Positions 1 to 7,377 of a stretch of 7,528 bases of DNA are shown here, in pieces; position 1 is the stretch's first letter, and each line of letters opens with the position of its first letter. The notes beneath the pieces were generated by a model. It saw only the letters and a list, made by a program, of their open reading frames with translations. It was not told the origin of the DNA and searched no databases. The stretch lies in contig DAOVFI010000112.1 in assembly GCA_030673005.1 (NCBI GenBank), positions 1 to 7,528 of the forward strand, given 5' to 3'. A program made the position numbers and the translations under genes. Origin of the DNA: Planctomycetales bacterium (GTDB lineage: Bacteria > Planctomycetota > Phycisphaerae > SM23-33).

Positions 1-2
1 CC

Positions 3-1763
3 GACAGGAAGAAATCCCGCGGCAAATACGCCACTGCCCGCGACATTAAGATCGCCGACGACGCCCTTAAGCATATCTTCCTCGCACAGGGCGCTTATCC
101 GCCGCACTTCGTCGGCAAGGACATCGACTGGTCCACCAGTCCCGTCCCGGATCACGAGTGGATATGGGCATTGCACCGTATGTACTTCTGGGACGCCATG
201 GCCAAGGCTTACTGGCACACGGGCGATGAGAAGTACGCCCGCGAATGGTGCTTCCAGCTTCAGGACTGGGCTCGCAAGAACCCGGTTGATCGTAAATACC
301 ACTACACCGTTACGCCCTGGCGGCGGATCGAGGCAGGCATCCGTGGCCATTCATGGATGGAACTCTACCAGCGTTTCCTGGATTCACCGGCCTTTATGCC
401 CGAAGCGCTGGTGGCCTTCCTGAACAGTTGCCACGACCATGCCTCTTACCTGGTTGAGCACTTCACGCCGGAGAACCACGGGCTGATGGAGGCAGAGGGC
501 GCCGCTTTTATCGCAATAATGTTTCCGGAGTTCAAGGATGCGAAGGGATGGCGCGACAAAGCCGTCCGCCACCTGAACGCCGAGATCAAAAAGCAGGTAC
601 GCCGCGACGGACACCAGGTCGAGCAGACCCTTGGCTACCACGCCGGGTGCATCCGCTGGTTCGCGCGGACCTGGGAACTGGCGGAGATGAACGGGCTGGA
701 AAAGGCCTTCGGCGACCAATACCACAGGCGGATGGAAAAAATGGTTGAGGTGTTGATGAAGTTGGGCTTTCCGGACGGCTCGAGCGCCCAGTTCGGCGAC
801 ACTTCCAGTCCGGTGCATGTACGACGGAGTTTGAAGAAATACGCCGGCGTCTTCAACCGAAAGGATTTCCTTTACATCGCCACCGCCGGCAAGAAAGGCA
901 CGCAACCGAAACAGACCGCCTACGCCTTGGCCGACAGCGGTTTCTATTCGATACGCAGTGGATGGGATGAAAACGCCGTCTGCATGGTCCTCAAGTGTGG
1001 ACCGGGACCTTATTGGCATTGCCAGCCCGACAACGGAACATTCGAACTTTACGCAGCCGGGCGGCGGCTCATGCCCGACTCCGGCACTTACATCTATCAC
1101 GGCAACCCAGCTGGGCGGAAATGGTTCCGCCGGACCCGCGTTCACCAGACTCTTACACTCGACGGTGAGAATAGCGCCTATAAACCGGACCAGCGACTCT
1201 GGAAGACCGGAAAAGACCTTGACGTATTGGTCGTTGAGAACGGTAGTTACAAGAACCTCACACACCGCCGGGCCGTCCTGTTCGTGAAGAAGAAATTCTT
1301 CGTCCTTGTTGACGAGGCACTTGGCAAGGCCGGCGGCAACGTGGATTTGCACTTCCAACTTGCTCCAGGCAAAGCCGTTTTCGACAGGAACACCCCCCTG
1401 GTTCGCACCGACTTCAAGAAGGGCGCCAACGTTCTTATTCGCGCCTTGGCGCAGAAGCCAATGGCGTTGCGAAAGGAGAAAGGCCAGGTCTCCTTCAAAT
1501 ACGGACAGAAGCAGCCGCGTCCGGCCTTTCGCTTCCGCATCGAGAAATCCACCAAGACCCAAGCCGTCAGATTCGTTACACTGGTCGTTCCGTATGAGGG
1601 GAAGGTTCCCGAAGCCAGGGTCTCGCTGGTCGGCTCGCCCGCCCCCGGATCAAACCGCATCGAGCTGGACGTTACAGTTGGAGACACCACCGCTCGCATC
1701 GGCTACGACTTGAAAAACAAGAAGGCCTGGATTCGGGAAATAGATGGGTCAAAGTCGCAGTAG
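3..1763 (+). CDS. Heparinase II/III-family polysaccharide lyase (5'-partial)
   Basis: The frame is open from base 3 to a TAG at 1761-1763 (586 codons visible). The first internal ATG (171) lies inside conserved sequence, because the preceding codons continue the family pattern (a DIDWSTSP stretch then HEWIWALHRMYFW), so the true start is outside the window. Family knowledge: these enzymes cleave uronic-acid-containing polysaccharides by beta-elimination, usually in the periplasm or outside the cell. Seen: an alpha/alpha-toroid region with ENHG at 471-482 and a GYH motif at 633-641, where His and Tyr are candidate catalytic residues. A beta-sandwich C-terminal domain follows with GFYSIRSGW, then CQPDNGTFELYAAGRRLMPDSG and a VHQTLTLDG motif, all typical of the Hepar_II_III domain. 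The exact PL family and substrate cannot be read from the sequence. Any signal peptide would lie upstream. It is probably co-transcribed with the downstream glycosidase. Confidence 0.88.
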   Translation, partial: DRKKSRGKYATARDIKIADDALKHIFLAQGAYPPHFVGKDIDWSTSPVPDHEWIWALHRMYFWDAMAKAYWHTGDEKYAREWCFQLQDWARKNPVDRKYHYTVTPWRRIEAGIRGHSWMELYQRFLDSPAFMPEALVAFLNSCHDHASYLVEHFTPENHGLMEAEGAAFIAIMFPEFKDAKGWRDKAVRHLNAEIKKQVRRDGHQVEQTLGYHAGCIRWFARTWELAEMNGLEKAFGDQYHRRMEKMVEVLMKLGFPDGSSAQFGDTSSPVHVRRSLKKYAGVFNRKDFLYIATAGKKGTQPKQTAYALADSGFYSIRSGWDENAVCMVLKCGPGPYWHCQPDNGTFELYAAGRRLMPDSGTYIYHGNPAGRKWFRRTRVHQTLTLDGENSAYKPDQRLWKTGKDLDVLVVENGSYKNLTHRRAVLFVKKKFFVLVDEALGKAGGNVDLHFQLAPGKAVFDRNTPLVRTDFKKGANVLIRALAQKPMALRKEKGQVSFKYGQKQPRPAFRFRIEKSTKTQAVRFVTLVVPYEGKVPEARVSLVGSPAPGSNRIELDVTVGDTTARIGYDLKNKKAWIREIDGSKSQ

Positions 1764-1818
1764 AGAGAGGGGCTTACAATCTCAAATTCGGACTGAAACA
1801 GTGAAACATTCCACGTCA

Positions 1819-1846
1819 ACGAGAATGCGCTTTCGGTAATTCTCGT
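1819..1846. promoter_or_regulatory. Perfect 8-bp hairpin in the lyase-glycosidase gap
   Basis: The arms ACGAGAAT (1819-1826) and ATTCTCGT (1839-1846) are exact reverse complements with a 12-base loop. No run of T follows, so a strong intrinsic terminator is unlikely. It could be a weak attenuator, an mRNA stability or processing element, or an operator for the glycosidase gene, which starts 30 bases further on. Function is inference; the symmetry is seen. Confidence 0.45.
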
Positions 1847-1863
1847 CAGGATAGGCTCTTATT

Positions 1864-1870
1864 GAGGAAA
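1864..1870 (+). promoter_or_regulatory. Ribosome binding site fixing the glycosidase start
   Basis: The bases GAGGAAA lie 6 bases before the ATG at 1877. A longer frame could begin with TTG at 1862, but that codon overlaps this Shine-Dalgarno-like sequence and would add five residues ahead of the signal peptide. The ATG at 1877 is therefore the better start. Confidence 0.7.
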
Positions 1871-1876
1871 CGCCTT

Positions 1877-4372
1877 ATGCATTACTCAAGACTGTTCATT
1901 TTACTATTAATCGGATTTGTGGGAACCCCGGCCATGGGTGAGGCGGAATCGAGAAAGGCACTGGATGTGTCGATTCGCACGCGATCCGTCAAGGGCGACA
2001 CATGGCATCTGCTGGTAGTGGTGCGCAGTGTCCGGACGGCAGCGGGTGATGACAAGCCGCGGATCGTTACGCCGAAGGTGCAGGCCAAAGGCGCTGAGGT
2101 TGTCAGCGTCCGCCCGGCGAAGGCTGAAATTTCCGCCAACGAACGGGGCTGGTTTTTCGTCCGTCTGAAGATGGACAAGTCTTCACAACGTGCGGATATG
2201 ACCGTCCGGTTTGAGGAGGCTCCGGGCGTCAAGGCTGCCAAAGGCTATTTTCGCCCGATAGACCTCACCAAGGCGTCCTGGCAGATGTGGCACGCCGACA
2301 AAGGCATTGGCATCCAAGACATCAAGAACCCGCCGAAATCGGCCAAGTGGACTGATGCCACGATACCGGATTCGTTTCTCAAGTACGTGGGAATGACTTG
2401 GTTTCGCGGGCGCGTCGTTATCCCGGAGTCGCTTCGCGGCATAGATATGGCGCTGAAGATCGCCGGTATTGACGATAGCGACGTTGCCTTCTTCAACGGC
2501 CAGCGCATCGGGGCGACACGGGGCTGGGATAAACCGCGCAACTACGTCCTGCCTGCCGATCGCATTCGCTGGGGTAAGGAGAACGAAATCTGCATCGCCG
2601 TCGAGAGCACTTCCGCGCCCGGCGGGGGCATCTACAAAGCGCCGATCCAACTCGCCCCGGTCGAATCTCCGCCGCTGTATTCGACCCGCAAACAGACGGA
2701 GGCCGAGCGGCAAAAACCCCGCCGACTCGGCAAGCGTCTGCCCCTCCGGCCTATGGTCGTCCGCGATGGCGTGCTGGAGTACAAGGACGGCGGCGAGGTC
2801 GCCTTGTGGGGAATCAACTACTACCCGTTTCGCCATCAACAAGTCGTTGGTAAAGACTTCGAAAAAACCATCGACCAAGACTTCGAAGATTTCGCGCGCA
2901 TGGGCATCAACGTTATCCGCATCCACGTTTTCGATGTCTTTATCAGCGACGCCAAGGGCAACCTTATCTGCAACAAAAAACTCGATGTGCTCGATTACGT
3001 CGTGTCGAAGTGCAGCAAACATAACATCTACCTGATGCTTACTCCCATTGCCTGGTGGGGAAACAAAGGCGGTTTCTCCGCTCAAATCCCTATACGGGCG
3101 ATGAGCATGTGGCCGGAGGCCTGGAAGATTCAGGAGAACTATTTCAAGCAATTCCTGACGCACAAGAACAAGTACACCGGACGGCGGCTGGTCGATGAGC
3201 CTTGCCTGGCGCTGCTGGAGATCATCAACGAGCCGCACTACTGGTCTTACGACGACATTGTGAAATACAAGTCGGGGCTGGGCGGGGCTGACATGAGCGC
3301 CATGGAGAAGCGGGCGATCGACGGCATCTGGAAGGAGTGGCAGAAATTTGCCCCCGCGAAAGACCTGCGGAGCCCCGAGGTTTACGTCCACTTCCGCTAC
3401 GAAATGGTGCGGCGTTACATCGACAAGATGATCGACGCGATGCGCTCTACCGGAGCCCGCCAGCCGATCGCGTATTTTTACAGCTACTATTATGAGAAGG
3501 AACGCCCGGTGGGCGCTTACCGAGCCCTCGCCGACAGTCGGGCCGACGTCATCACCATCAGCACTTATCCCGGCGGGCTTAGCGGCGACCCCAGACGTGG
3601 TGACAGGATCAACAAACTTGTGATCGGCTGGGCTCCGCCTTGGGATTTTTCGGCCCTTATGGCCAATAAGGCACGGGTGGTGTACGAGTTTGACGCGTGC
3701 TCCTCACTCACCAAGATACATCTGTATCCGGCCACAGCCGCCCGCTTCCGGTACCAGGGTGTGCAGGTAGCGGCCCAATTTCAGTACGATAGCCGGTCCC
3801 AGGCCCACCTGAACCGGAATTGGACCGCGCACTACCTCAACCTTTACCACACGCCGGAGCGGACGGTGAGTTTCATGATCGGCGGAGAGCTCTTCCGCCG
3901 GATGAAACGCGGTACGAAGTATCCCACGCCCAAGGACGATCAGGTGTTCGGCCCGGCGGCGGTCAGTTGGCGTAATAACGCTGCCCTGCTTTGCGCGAAG
4001 GACATTTACATGCAGGCTCGGCCCACCAAATGGCGGCCTCTGAAACTACCGAAGAACCCCAAACGCATTACGACCGTCGGTTCCTGCCCATATTACGACT
4101 ATGAGGGTACGGGGATAGTGGACTTACGGGTCAAAGGCAAACAGGCCACGTTGTGGATCGCCCCAGACTGTGAGCGGCTGCGCTATTCTCTGAAGGGTAC
4201 GAAGGACAAGCCGCTGTCGAGGCTGCACAGGCGGGCCCACCCGTTCCGCTTGCGCCTTGACGGGTGGAAATCCGCGAAGGTTGAGCGGTTCAAGGACGGC
4301 AAATGGGTCGCAGTTTCCGGCACGGCTGGTAAATTCACCGCAACGCCGGGACTATACAGACTCATCAAATAA
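1877..4372 (+). CDS. Secreted multidomain glycoside hydrolase, clan GH-A (GH5/GH2-like)
   Basis: This is an 831-residue protein with an N-terminal signal peptide: MHYSR, then a hydrophobic LFILLLIGFVG core, with likely cleavage after TPAMG near residue 21. Residues 25-115 look like a beta-rich accessory domain. Residues about 130-265 resemble the jelly-roll sugar-binding domain of GH2-type enzymes (WQMW at 135, then a DDSDVAFFNG stretch). The (beta/alpha)8 barrel begins near GINYYPF (312). Its signature glutamates are visible: E452 in IINEP (codon 3230-3232), the expected acid/base, and E604 in VVYEFDA (codon 3686-3688), the expected nucleophile. Their spacing fits clan GH-A retaining enzymes. 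Residues after about 700 form a small beta-rich C-terminal region ending with a TPGLYRLIK tail. Substrate specificity is not readable. The gene sits between a lyase and an esterase on the same strand, so a joint role in breaking down one polysaccharide is likely. Confidence 0.85.
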   Translation: MHYSRLFILLLIGFVGTPAMGEAESRKALDVSIRTRSVKGDTWHLLVVVRSVRTAAGDDKPRIVTPKVQAKGAEVVSVRPAKAEISANERGWFFVRLKMDKSSQRADMTVRFEEAPGVKAAKGYFRPIDLTKASWQMWHADKGIGIQDIKNPPKSAKWTDATIPDSFLKYVGMTWFRGRVVIPESLRGIDMALKIAGIDDSDVAFFNGQRIGATRGWDKPRNYVLPADRIRWGKENEICIAVESTSAPGGGIYKAPIQLAPVESPPLYSTRKQTEAERQKPRRLGKRLPLRPMVVRDGVLEYKDGGEVALWGINYYPFRHQQVVGKDFEKTIDQDFEDFARMGINVIRIHVFDVFISDAKGNLICNKKLDVLDYVVSKCSKHNIYLMLTPIAWWGNKGGFSAQIPIRAMSMWPEAWKIQENYFKQFLTHKNKYTGRRLVDEPCLALLEIINEPHYWSYDDIVKYKSGLGGADMSAMEKRAIDGIWKEWQKFAPAKDLRSPEVYVHFRYEMVRRYIDKMIDAMRSTGARQPIAYFYSYYYEKERPVGAYRALADSRADVITISTYPGGLSGDPRRGDRINKLVIGWAPPWDFSALMANKARVVYEFDACSSLTKIHLYPATAARFRYQGVQVAAQFQYDSRSQAHLNRNWTAHYLNLYHTPERTVSFMIGGELFRRMKRGTKYPTPKDDQVFGPAAVSWRNNAALLCAKDIYMQARPTKWRPLKLPKNPKRITTVGSCPYYDYEGTGIVDLRVKGKQATLWIAPDCERLRYSLKGTKDKPLSRLHRRAHPFRLRLDGWKSAKVERFKDGKWVAVSGTAGKFTATPGLYRLIK

Positions 4373-4376
4373 AGAG

Positions 4377-4386
4377 GTTTGCAAAC
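4377..4386. repeat. 10-bp perfect palindrome after the glycosidase stop
   Basis: GTTTGCAAAC reads identically on both strands and begins 5 bases after the TAA at 4370-4372, in the short gap before the esterase. It may be an operator half-site pair, but 10-bp palindromes also arise several times per window by chance. Confidence 0.2.
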
Positions 4387-4428
4387 GGGCCTGAAAGTTC
4401 CCCCAGCGGGCCGAGTCCAAAAGACACG

Positions 4429-4435
4429 AGGGGAG
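4429..4435 (+). promoter_or_regulatory. Shine-Dalgarno sequence of the esterase gene
   Basis: AGGGGAG lies 8 bases before the ATG at 4444. This is strong spacing and composition, and it supports that start. Confidence 0.7.
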
Positions 4436-4443
4436 ATTGAGAG

Positions 4444-5166
4444 ATGAAACAGGCAGGGTTGGATCAGGGCGGTTGGGTGCCGCTGTTGGATACTCTGAAC
4501 AAGGCCGTCTGGCCTGAAGTGAGGCGGACGATACTGCAGCGCGTCCTGGCTATCCTTGGGCCTTTTCCGGACCCGCCGGAGTCCTTGGACCCGCAGATCA
4601 TCAGTGTCGAAGACGCCGGAGATCACCTTCGCAAGAAGGTAGTCCTTCCGGGCGAAGATGAAGACCCCCTTTACATCTATCTGCTTGTTCCGAAAGAGAT
4701 GCCCCGGCCGGCGCCCGCCGTATTGTGTCTTCACTCAACGACCAAAGGCTCCGGCAAGGACTTGCCGGCAGGTGTGGCTGGATTCGCGCCCGGCGATCCG
4801 CCCGTCGAGAGCAGGTCCTATGCCCTTCACATGGTCCGGAGGGGCTACGTGGCGCTGGCGCCGGACATGCTCTGCGACGGGCAGCGAGTCCCCGAAGGAC
4901 TCCAGCCTTACGATACGAGCGAGTTCTATCGCAGGTATCCCGACTGGTCGGCTGCGGGCAAGATAATCTGGGATTCCATGCGGGCGATAGACTATCTCTT
5001 TACATTGGACTTTGTGGACACCGACCCCGTGCATGTGCGGAAACACCTTGCGCGAGAACCGGGAGATCCCCTGTCCGCCCGGGCCGATGGCGGTCCGGGC
5101 CGTGTCGGGAAGTCCAAGGACACACGCCGACGATGCACGGACAGGGGAAGTCGGATGGTCCCGTAG
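4444..5166 (+). pseudogene. Alpha/beta hydrolase, acetyl xylan esterase/dienelactone hydrolase type, truncated
   Basis: Real homologous-looking sequence runs from the ATG at 4444 to about 5030 (roughly 195 codons). The frame then continues through foreign DNA to the TAG at 5164-5166. Seen: a long helical N-terminus, a PAPAVLCLHST strand that forms the oxyanion-hole region, RGYVALAPDMLCDG, and a WDSMRAIDYLFTLDFVDTD helix that normally leads straight into the GHSLGG-type nucleophile elbow. After DTD the protein reads PVHVRKHLAREPGDP and the elbow never comes. The catalytic Ser, Asp and His are therefore all missing and the product should be inactive. Family members remove acetyl or other ester groups from plant or algal polysaccharides, which fits the lyase and glycosidase upstream. 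The gene was broken by a group II intron fragment, either by intron insertion followed by loss of intron ends or by later recombination. Confidence 0.75.
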
Positions 5167-5456
5167 TACCCGCGAAGCCCTCGAACAACGCGGACGACGG
5201 TCGGCTTGACCGAGTTCACCCGGCGTCGGCTGCGGCGGAGAGAGCTGAGGGAAGGGGACCAGTCAAAGGGAACCCGCAAGAGGGCGACACGCTCCGGGCA
5301 CAGAACCGGGATGGTGTGCAACAGGCGCTCGCGCGGGTGCGTCAAGCTGCACGGAGGGATAGGAAGTTGCGGTTCACCACGCTGTTGCACCACATCTACA
5401 ATCCCGCCATGCTCCGGGAGGCTTACTTCGGCCTCAAGCGGAACGCCGCGCCAGGG
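5030..5456 (+). mobile_element. Internal fragment of a bacterial group II intron
   Basis: The segment holds the N-terminal part of an intron-encoded reverse transcriptase and about 100 bases of leader ahead of it. The leader resembles sequence commonly found just upstream of this maturase type (a GAGAACCGGGAGATCC stretch at 5053-5068); that resemblance is from memory. A complete intron needs several hundred bases of domains I-III before the reading frame, and domains V and VI after it. Neither is present, so both ends are lost. A GTGCG that could mimic an intron 5' end lies at 5035-5039, but too close to the reading frame for an intact intron. Boundaries are uncertain by 10-20 bases. Confidence 0.7.
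5133..5456 (+). pseudogene. Group II intron reverse transcriptase/maturase, N-terminal fragment
   Basis: The ATG at 5133 opens MHGQGKSDGPVVPAKPSNN, a start typical of one common bacterial maturase type. It continues through an EGRGPVKGN stretch and the RT0 block RKLRFTTLLHHIYN (5361-5402), then LREAYFGLKRNAAPG. In intact enzymes AAPG is followed by VDG and the RT1 region. Here it changes to HDRKV at 5457 and the remainder is antisense to a permease gene. Only about 108 codons are genuine, so the catalytic YADD block, the thumb and maturase domain X, and any endonuclease domain are absent. The frame stays open to 5855 by accident. The fragment cannot support splicing or retrotransposition. Confidence 0.85.
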
Positions 5457-5681
5457 CACGATCGAAAAGTAATCACATGCGATCAACAGTGGAAGCATGA
5501 TGCCGGCGGCTGTCATCGCCTGGCCCTGGCAGGCATAGACCATCAACGGCATCGACAGTATGCCGAGGCTACCCCCGAAGCCCGCTTTGGCCATACTGAC
5601 CAGCATAGCCGACACGCTGCCCAGCAGCAGAAACATCCAGACGTTCTCTATTCCGGTGTCCGAAAATATCCAGTCAATCAT
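5451..5681 (-). pseudogene. TauE/SafE-family permease, N-terminal fragment
   Basis: On the minus strand an ATG at 5681 opens MIDWIFSDTG and then a transmembrane segment VWMFLLLGSVSAMLVSM. The family motif KAGFGGSLGILSMPL follows, and then a second hydrophobic stretch ending in GIMLPLLIACDYFSIVPW near 5451. An AAGGGA (5696-5691) is a fitting ribosome binding site 9 bases before the ATG; an alternative TTG at 5690 sits too close to it. Family members are inner-membrane exporters or importers of sulfite, sulfoacetate or other organic anions, about 250 residues long. Only about 77 codons survive, then the frame runs into the antisense of the intron reverse transcriptase. The last codons overlap the reverse-transcriptase reading (5451-5456), so the exact joint is ambiguous. 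It is nonfunctional and inverted relative to its neighbours. Confidence 0.78.
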
Positions 5682-5708
5682 TTCAGCCAATCCCTTCAGG
5701 CTTCACAG

Positions 5709-6369
5709 GCTAGCCCGCGTCGATCAGACGGGCAGGCCAAGTATCATCTCCAACAGCCGCGGAGACCAGACGACGCCCAGCGTAGTCTATGTTCCCAAAT
5801 CCGGGCCGCCGCTCATCGGTCAGGACGCGATCGATCAGGGCTTCCTGTACCCTGAACGATGCTTCAGGAACTTCAAGCTCCTGCTCGGTTCCACGGAGAG
5901 CCTTTCCAGTCACGGCAAGGCCTTTACACCCACGGACGCCACTGCCCTCCTGATCGGTCAGATCAAACAGGATGCCGAAGTCGCTATGAACATGGAGGTA
6001 ACCAAGGTGCTCGCCACGTGTCCCGCGAACTGGAAGGATAACCAGAAGCAGGCCCTGATTGAGGCCTTTGAGCGGAACGGCCTCGAGGTCATCGAACTCA
6101 TGGCTGAGCCTACGGCGGCAGGCTTTGCCCATGCCTTCGACAAACAGGGAACGACGATCACATTCGTTGTCTTTGACTTTGGCGGCGGAACCTTTGACGT
6201 GTCGGTCGTTCGTCTTGATAATTCCGCGGTTGTTGTCCTGGCAACCGAAGGCGTACCGAAACTCGGTGGCAACGACATTAACGATCTCATCCAGGAGGCC
6301 ATTCTCGACGACATCGAGGCAAAGTTTGACCATAGGCCCAATCGCCAGGATGACCCCTTGCTCTCCTGA
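5709..6369 (+). pseudogene. Hsp70/DnaK-like ATPase domain, internal fragment
   Basis: Homologous-looking sequence begins at about 5709 with LARVDQTGRPSIISN and GDQTTPSVVYVP, which in intact proteins directly follows the GIDLGTTNS phosphate-1 loop; that loop is absent. Present are the RNFKLLLGS region, VLATCPANWKDNQKQAL, the connect motif GLEVIELMAEPTAAGFAHAF and the phosphate-2 motif FDFGGGTFD (6172-6198), then a PKLGGNDIND stretch. The frame stops with TGA at 6367-6369, shortly after RQDDPLL. The rest of ATPase lobe II, including the adenosine motif, and the whole substrate-binding domain are missing. About 219 codons of a protein normally of 500-640 residues remain. The frame extends upstream to 5560 only through antisense permease sequence, so no natural start exists. 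It belongs to a divergent Hsp70-like group rather than canonical DnaK, judging by sequence feel only. Confidence 0.82.
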
Positions 6370-7039
6370 AGCGCAAGAGCACGGCCTCGGTCAGCGGTGT
6401 CTGAAAGCGATCCTCTCCGAGTCGGGCTGGTCCGTTCGAATTCTCACAAAGAATGCATCTGTCAGGCATAACTTTGATTTGCTGGAGAACCACCGCGAAC
6501 GCGTCTTGGTCGGCTTGAGCATTACGGCCACTCCCGAAAAAGGTGAGTTAATCGAAATCATCGAGCCGAACGCATCGTCCATTCCCGACCGTATGGCCGC
6601 AATAGCCGAAGCTGCTGCTCGCGGTCTGCGGGCTTACGCGATGCTCTGTCCGCTGCTGCCGGGTATTGCCAATTTGCCAGAGCAGATCGACGAATTGGTC
6701 AAGTTCGCGGTCGATTGCAAGGCCGAGGAAATTTTCGTCGAACCGGTTAACCCGCGTGGCTCCGGTTTACGATTATGCCAGGAAGCCCTGGAGCATTGGG
6801 GTTATGAGGCAGAAGCCGAAGCCATCGGCAAAATCCGAAAGAGGCAGAATTGGTCACGTTACGTAGCGAACTTGCTGACCAACGTCCAGCAGAGTATCCG
6901 CAGACACTCGGATATAGCGAAATTACGCTTCCTGCTATATCCCTCATACCTGTTGGACGAAGACGAAGCCCGAATCCGAGAGGAGGACGCTGGCGTGATC
7001 TGGTTGGGAAAGAATGCCCAGAAATCCTTGGACGCCTGA
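6350..7039 (+). pseudogene. SPL-like radical SAM protein, C-terminal fragment
   Basis: The frame holds about 229 codons ending at TGA 7037-7039. It begins at MTPCSPEAQEHGL, comparable to the DxYxPxE segment that lies well inside radical SAM proteins of the spore-photoproduct-lyase/Rv2578c type. It continues with GQRCLKAIL, VRILTKNASVRHNFDLL, VGLSIT, IEPNASSIPDRMAAIAEA and AYAMLCPLLPGI, then EEIFVEPVNPRG, and ends with a DAGVIWLGK tail. The N-terminal CxxxCxxC cluster loop that binds the 4Fe-4S cluster and SAM is not present anywhere upstream, where Hsp70 sequence stands instead. An ATG at 6350 could in principle start translation but has no good ribosome binding site. The C-terminus appears natural. 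The product would lack radical SAM chemistry. It could alternatively be from a related DNA-repair-type subfamily. Confidence 0.72.
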
Positions 7040-7308
7040 TGGAAACCCGTCGTGATATACCCCGCTGGCTTGGCCCCACCATCCTTCCAGGAAACCCGCC
7101 GGCTTCCTGTCCGGAGTTGCTAACGGAAGCCGAAGCAGTTCGCTACCTTCGTCTGGACGAAATTAATATCGAGGATCCCGCCGGCACTCTCCACTACTAC
7201 CGCAAGAAGGGGCTTATGAGAGCCACCCAAGTGGGCAAATCTGTCCGTTATCGGCGTGTCGAGCTTGAGCGATTTCTCGATCGTCTTACCGAAATAAACC
7301 CAAGATAA
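7039..7308 (+). CDS. Excisionase-like helix-turn-helix DNA-binding protein
   Basis: This is an 89-residue protein starting at the ATG at 7039, whose A is also the last base of the preceding TGA (TGATG overlap). No clear Shine-Dalgarno precedes it, so coupled translation from the upstream frame is possible. Residues about 28-83 form a winged HTH of the MerR/excisionase type: LLTEAEAVRYLRLDE, then AGTLHYYRKKGLMRATQVG, then VRYRRVELERFLDRL. Such proteins act as recombination directionality factors or as regulators beside integrases. The neighbour at 7392 is an integrase start on the same strand, which supports an element-linked role. The frame is open further upstream, but that part is the shadow of the radical SAM gene. 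Confidence 0.72.
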   Translation: METRRDIPRWLGPTILPGNPPASCPELLTEAEAVRYLRLDEINIEDPAGTLHYYRKKGLMRATQVGKSVRYRRVELERFLDRLTEINPR

Positions 7309-7377
7309 AGTGCTTGCGCTTTCGCTTTGCTGGCGCTACATTTGTCAGTATGGACCTGAACAACACATGGTGAAAGC

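Noticed and set aside
384..1562. Minus-strand frame of 392 codons
   Set aside because: It lies wholly opposite the well-supported lyase gene and shows no family motifs; it is a high-GC shadow frame.
2183..3391. Minus-strand frame of 402 codons
   Set aside because: It is antisense to the glycosidase gene with low-complexity, shadow-like composition and no recognisable domain.
4377..4386. Palindrome GTTTGCAAAC as a specific regulator operator
   Set aside because: It is too short to assign. Several 10-bp palindromes are expected by chance in a window of this size, so it is listed only as a low-confidence repeat.
5035..5040. GTGCGG as a true group II intron 5' splice end
   Set aside because: Only 98 bases would separate it from the maturase ATG, far too few for ribozyme domains I-III.
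4992..5690. Minus-strand frame of 232 codons
   Set aside because: Only 5451-5681 has permease character. The remainder is antisense to the intron fragment.
4725..5855. Long plus-strand frame of 376 codons
   Set aside because: Only codons from 5133 to about 5456 match a maturase. The first part is a shadow of the esterase and the last part is antisense permease plus out-of-frame Hsp70 sequence.
6850..7038. Upstream extension of the HTH gene
   Set aside because: The extension is another frame of the radical SAM gene, which is clearly the coding one there. The ATG at 7039 fits the HTH family start better.
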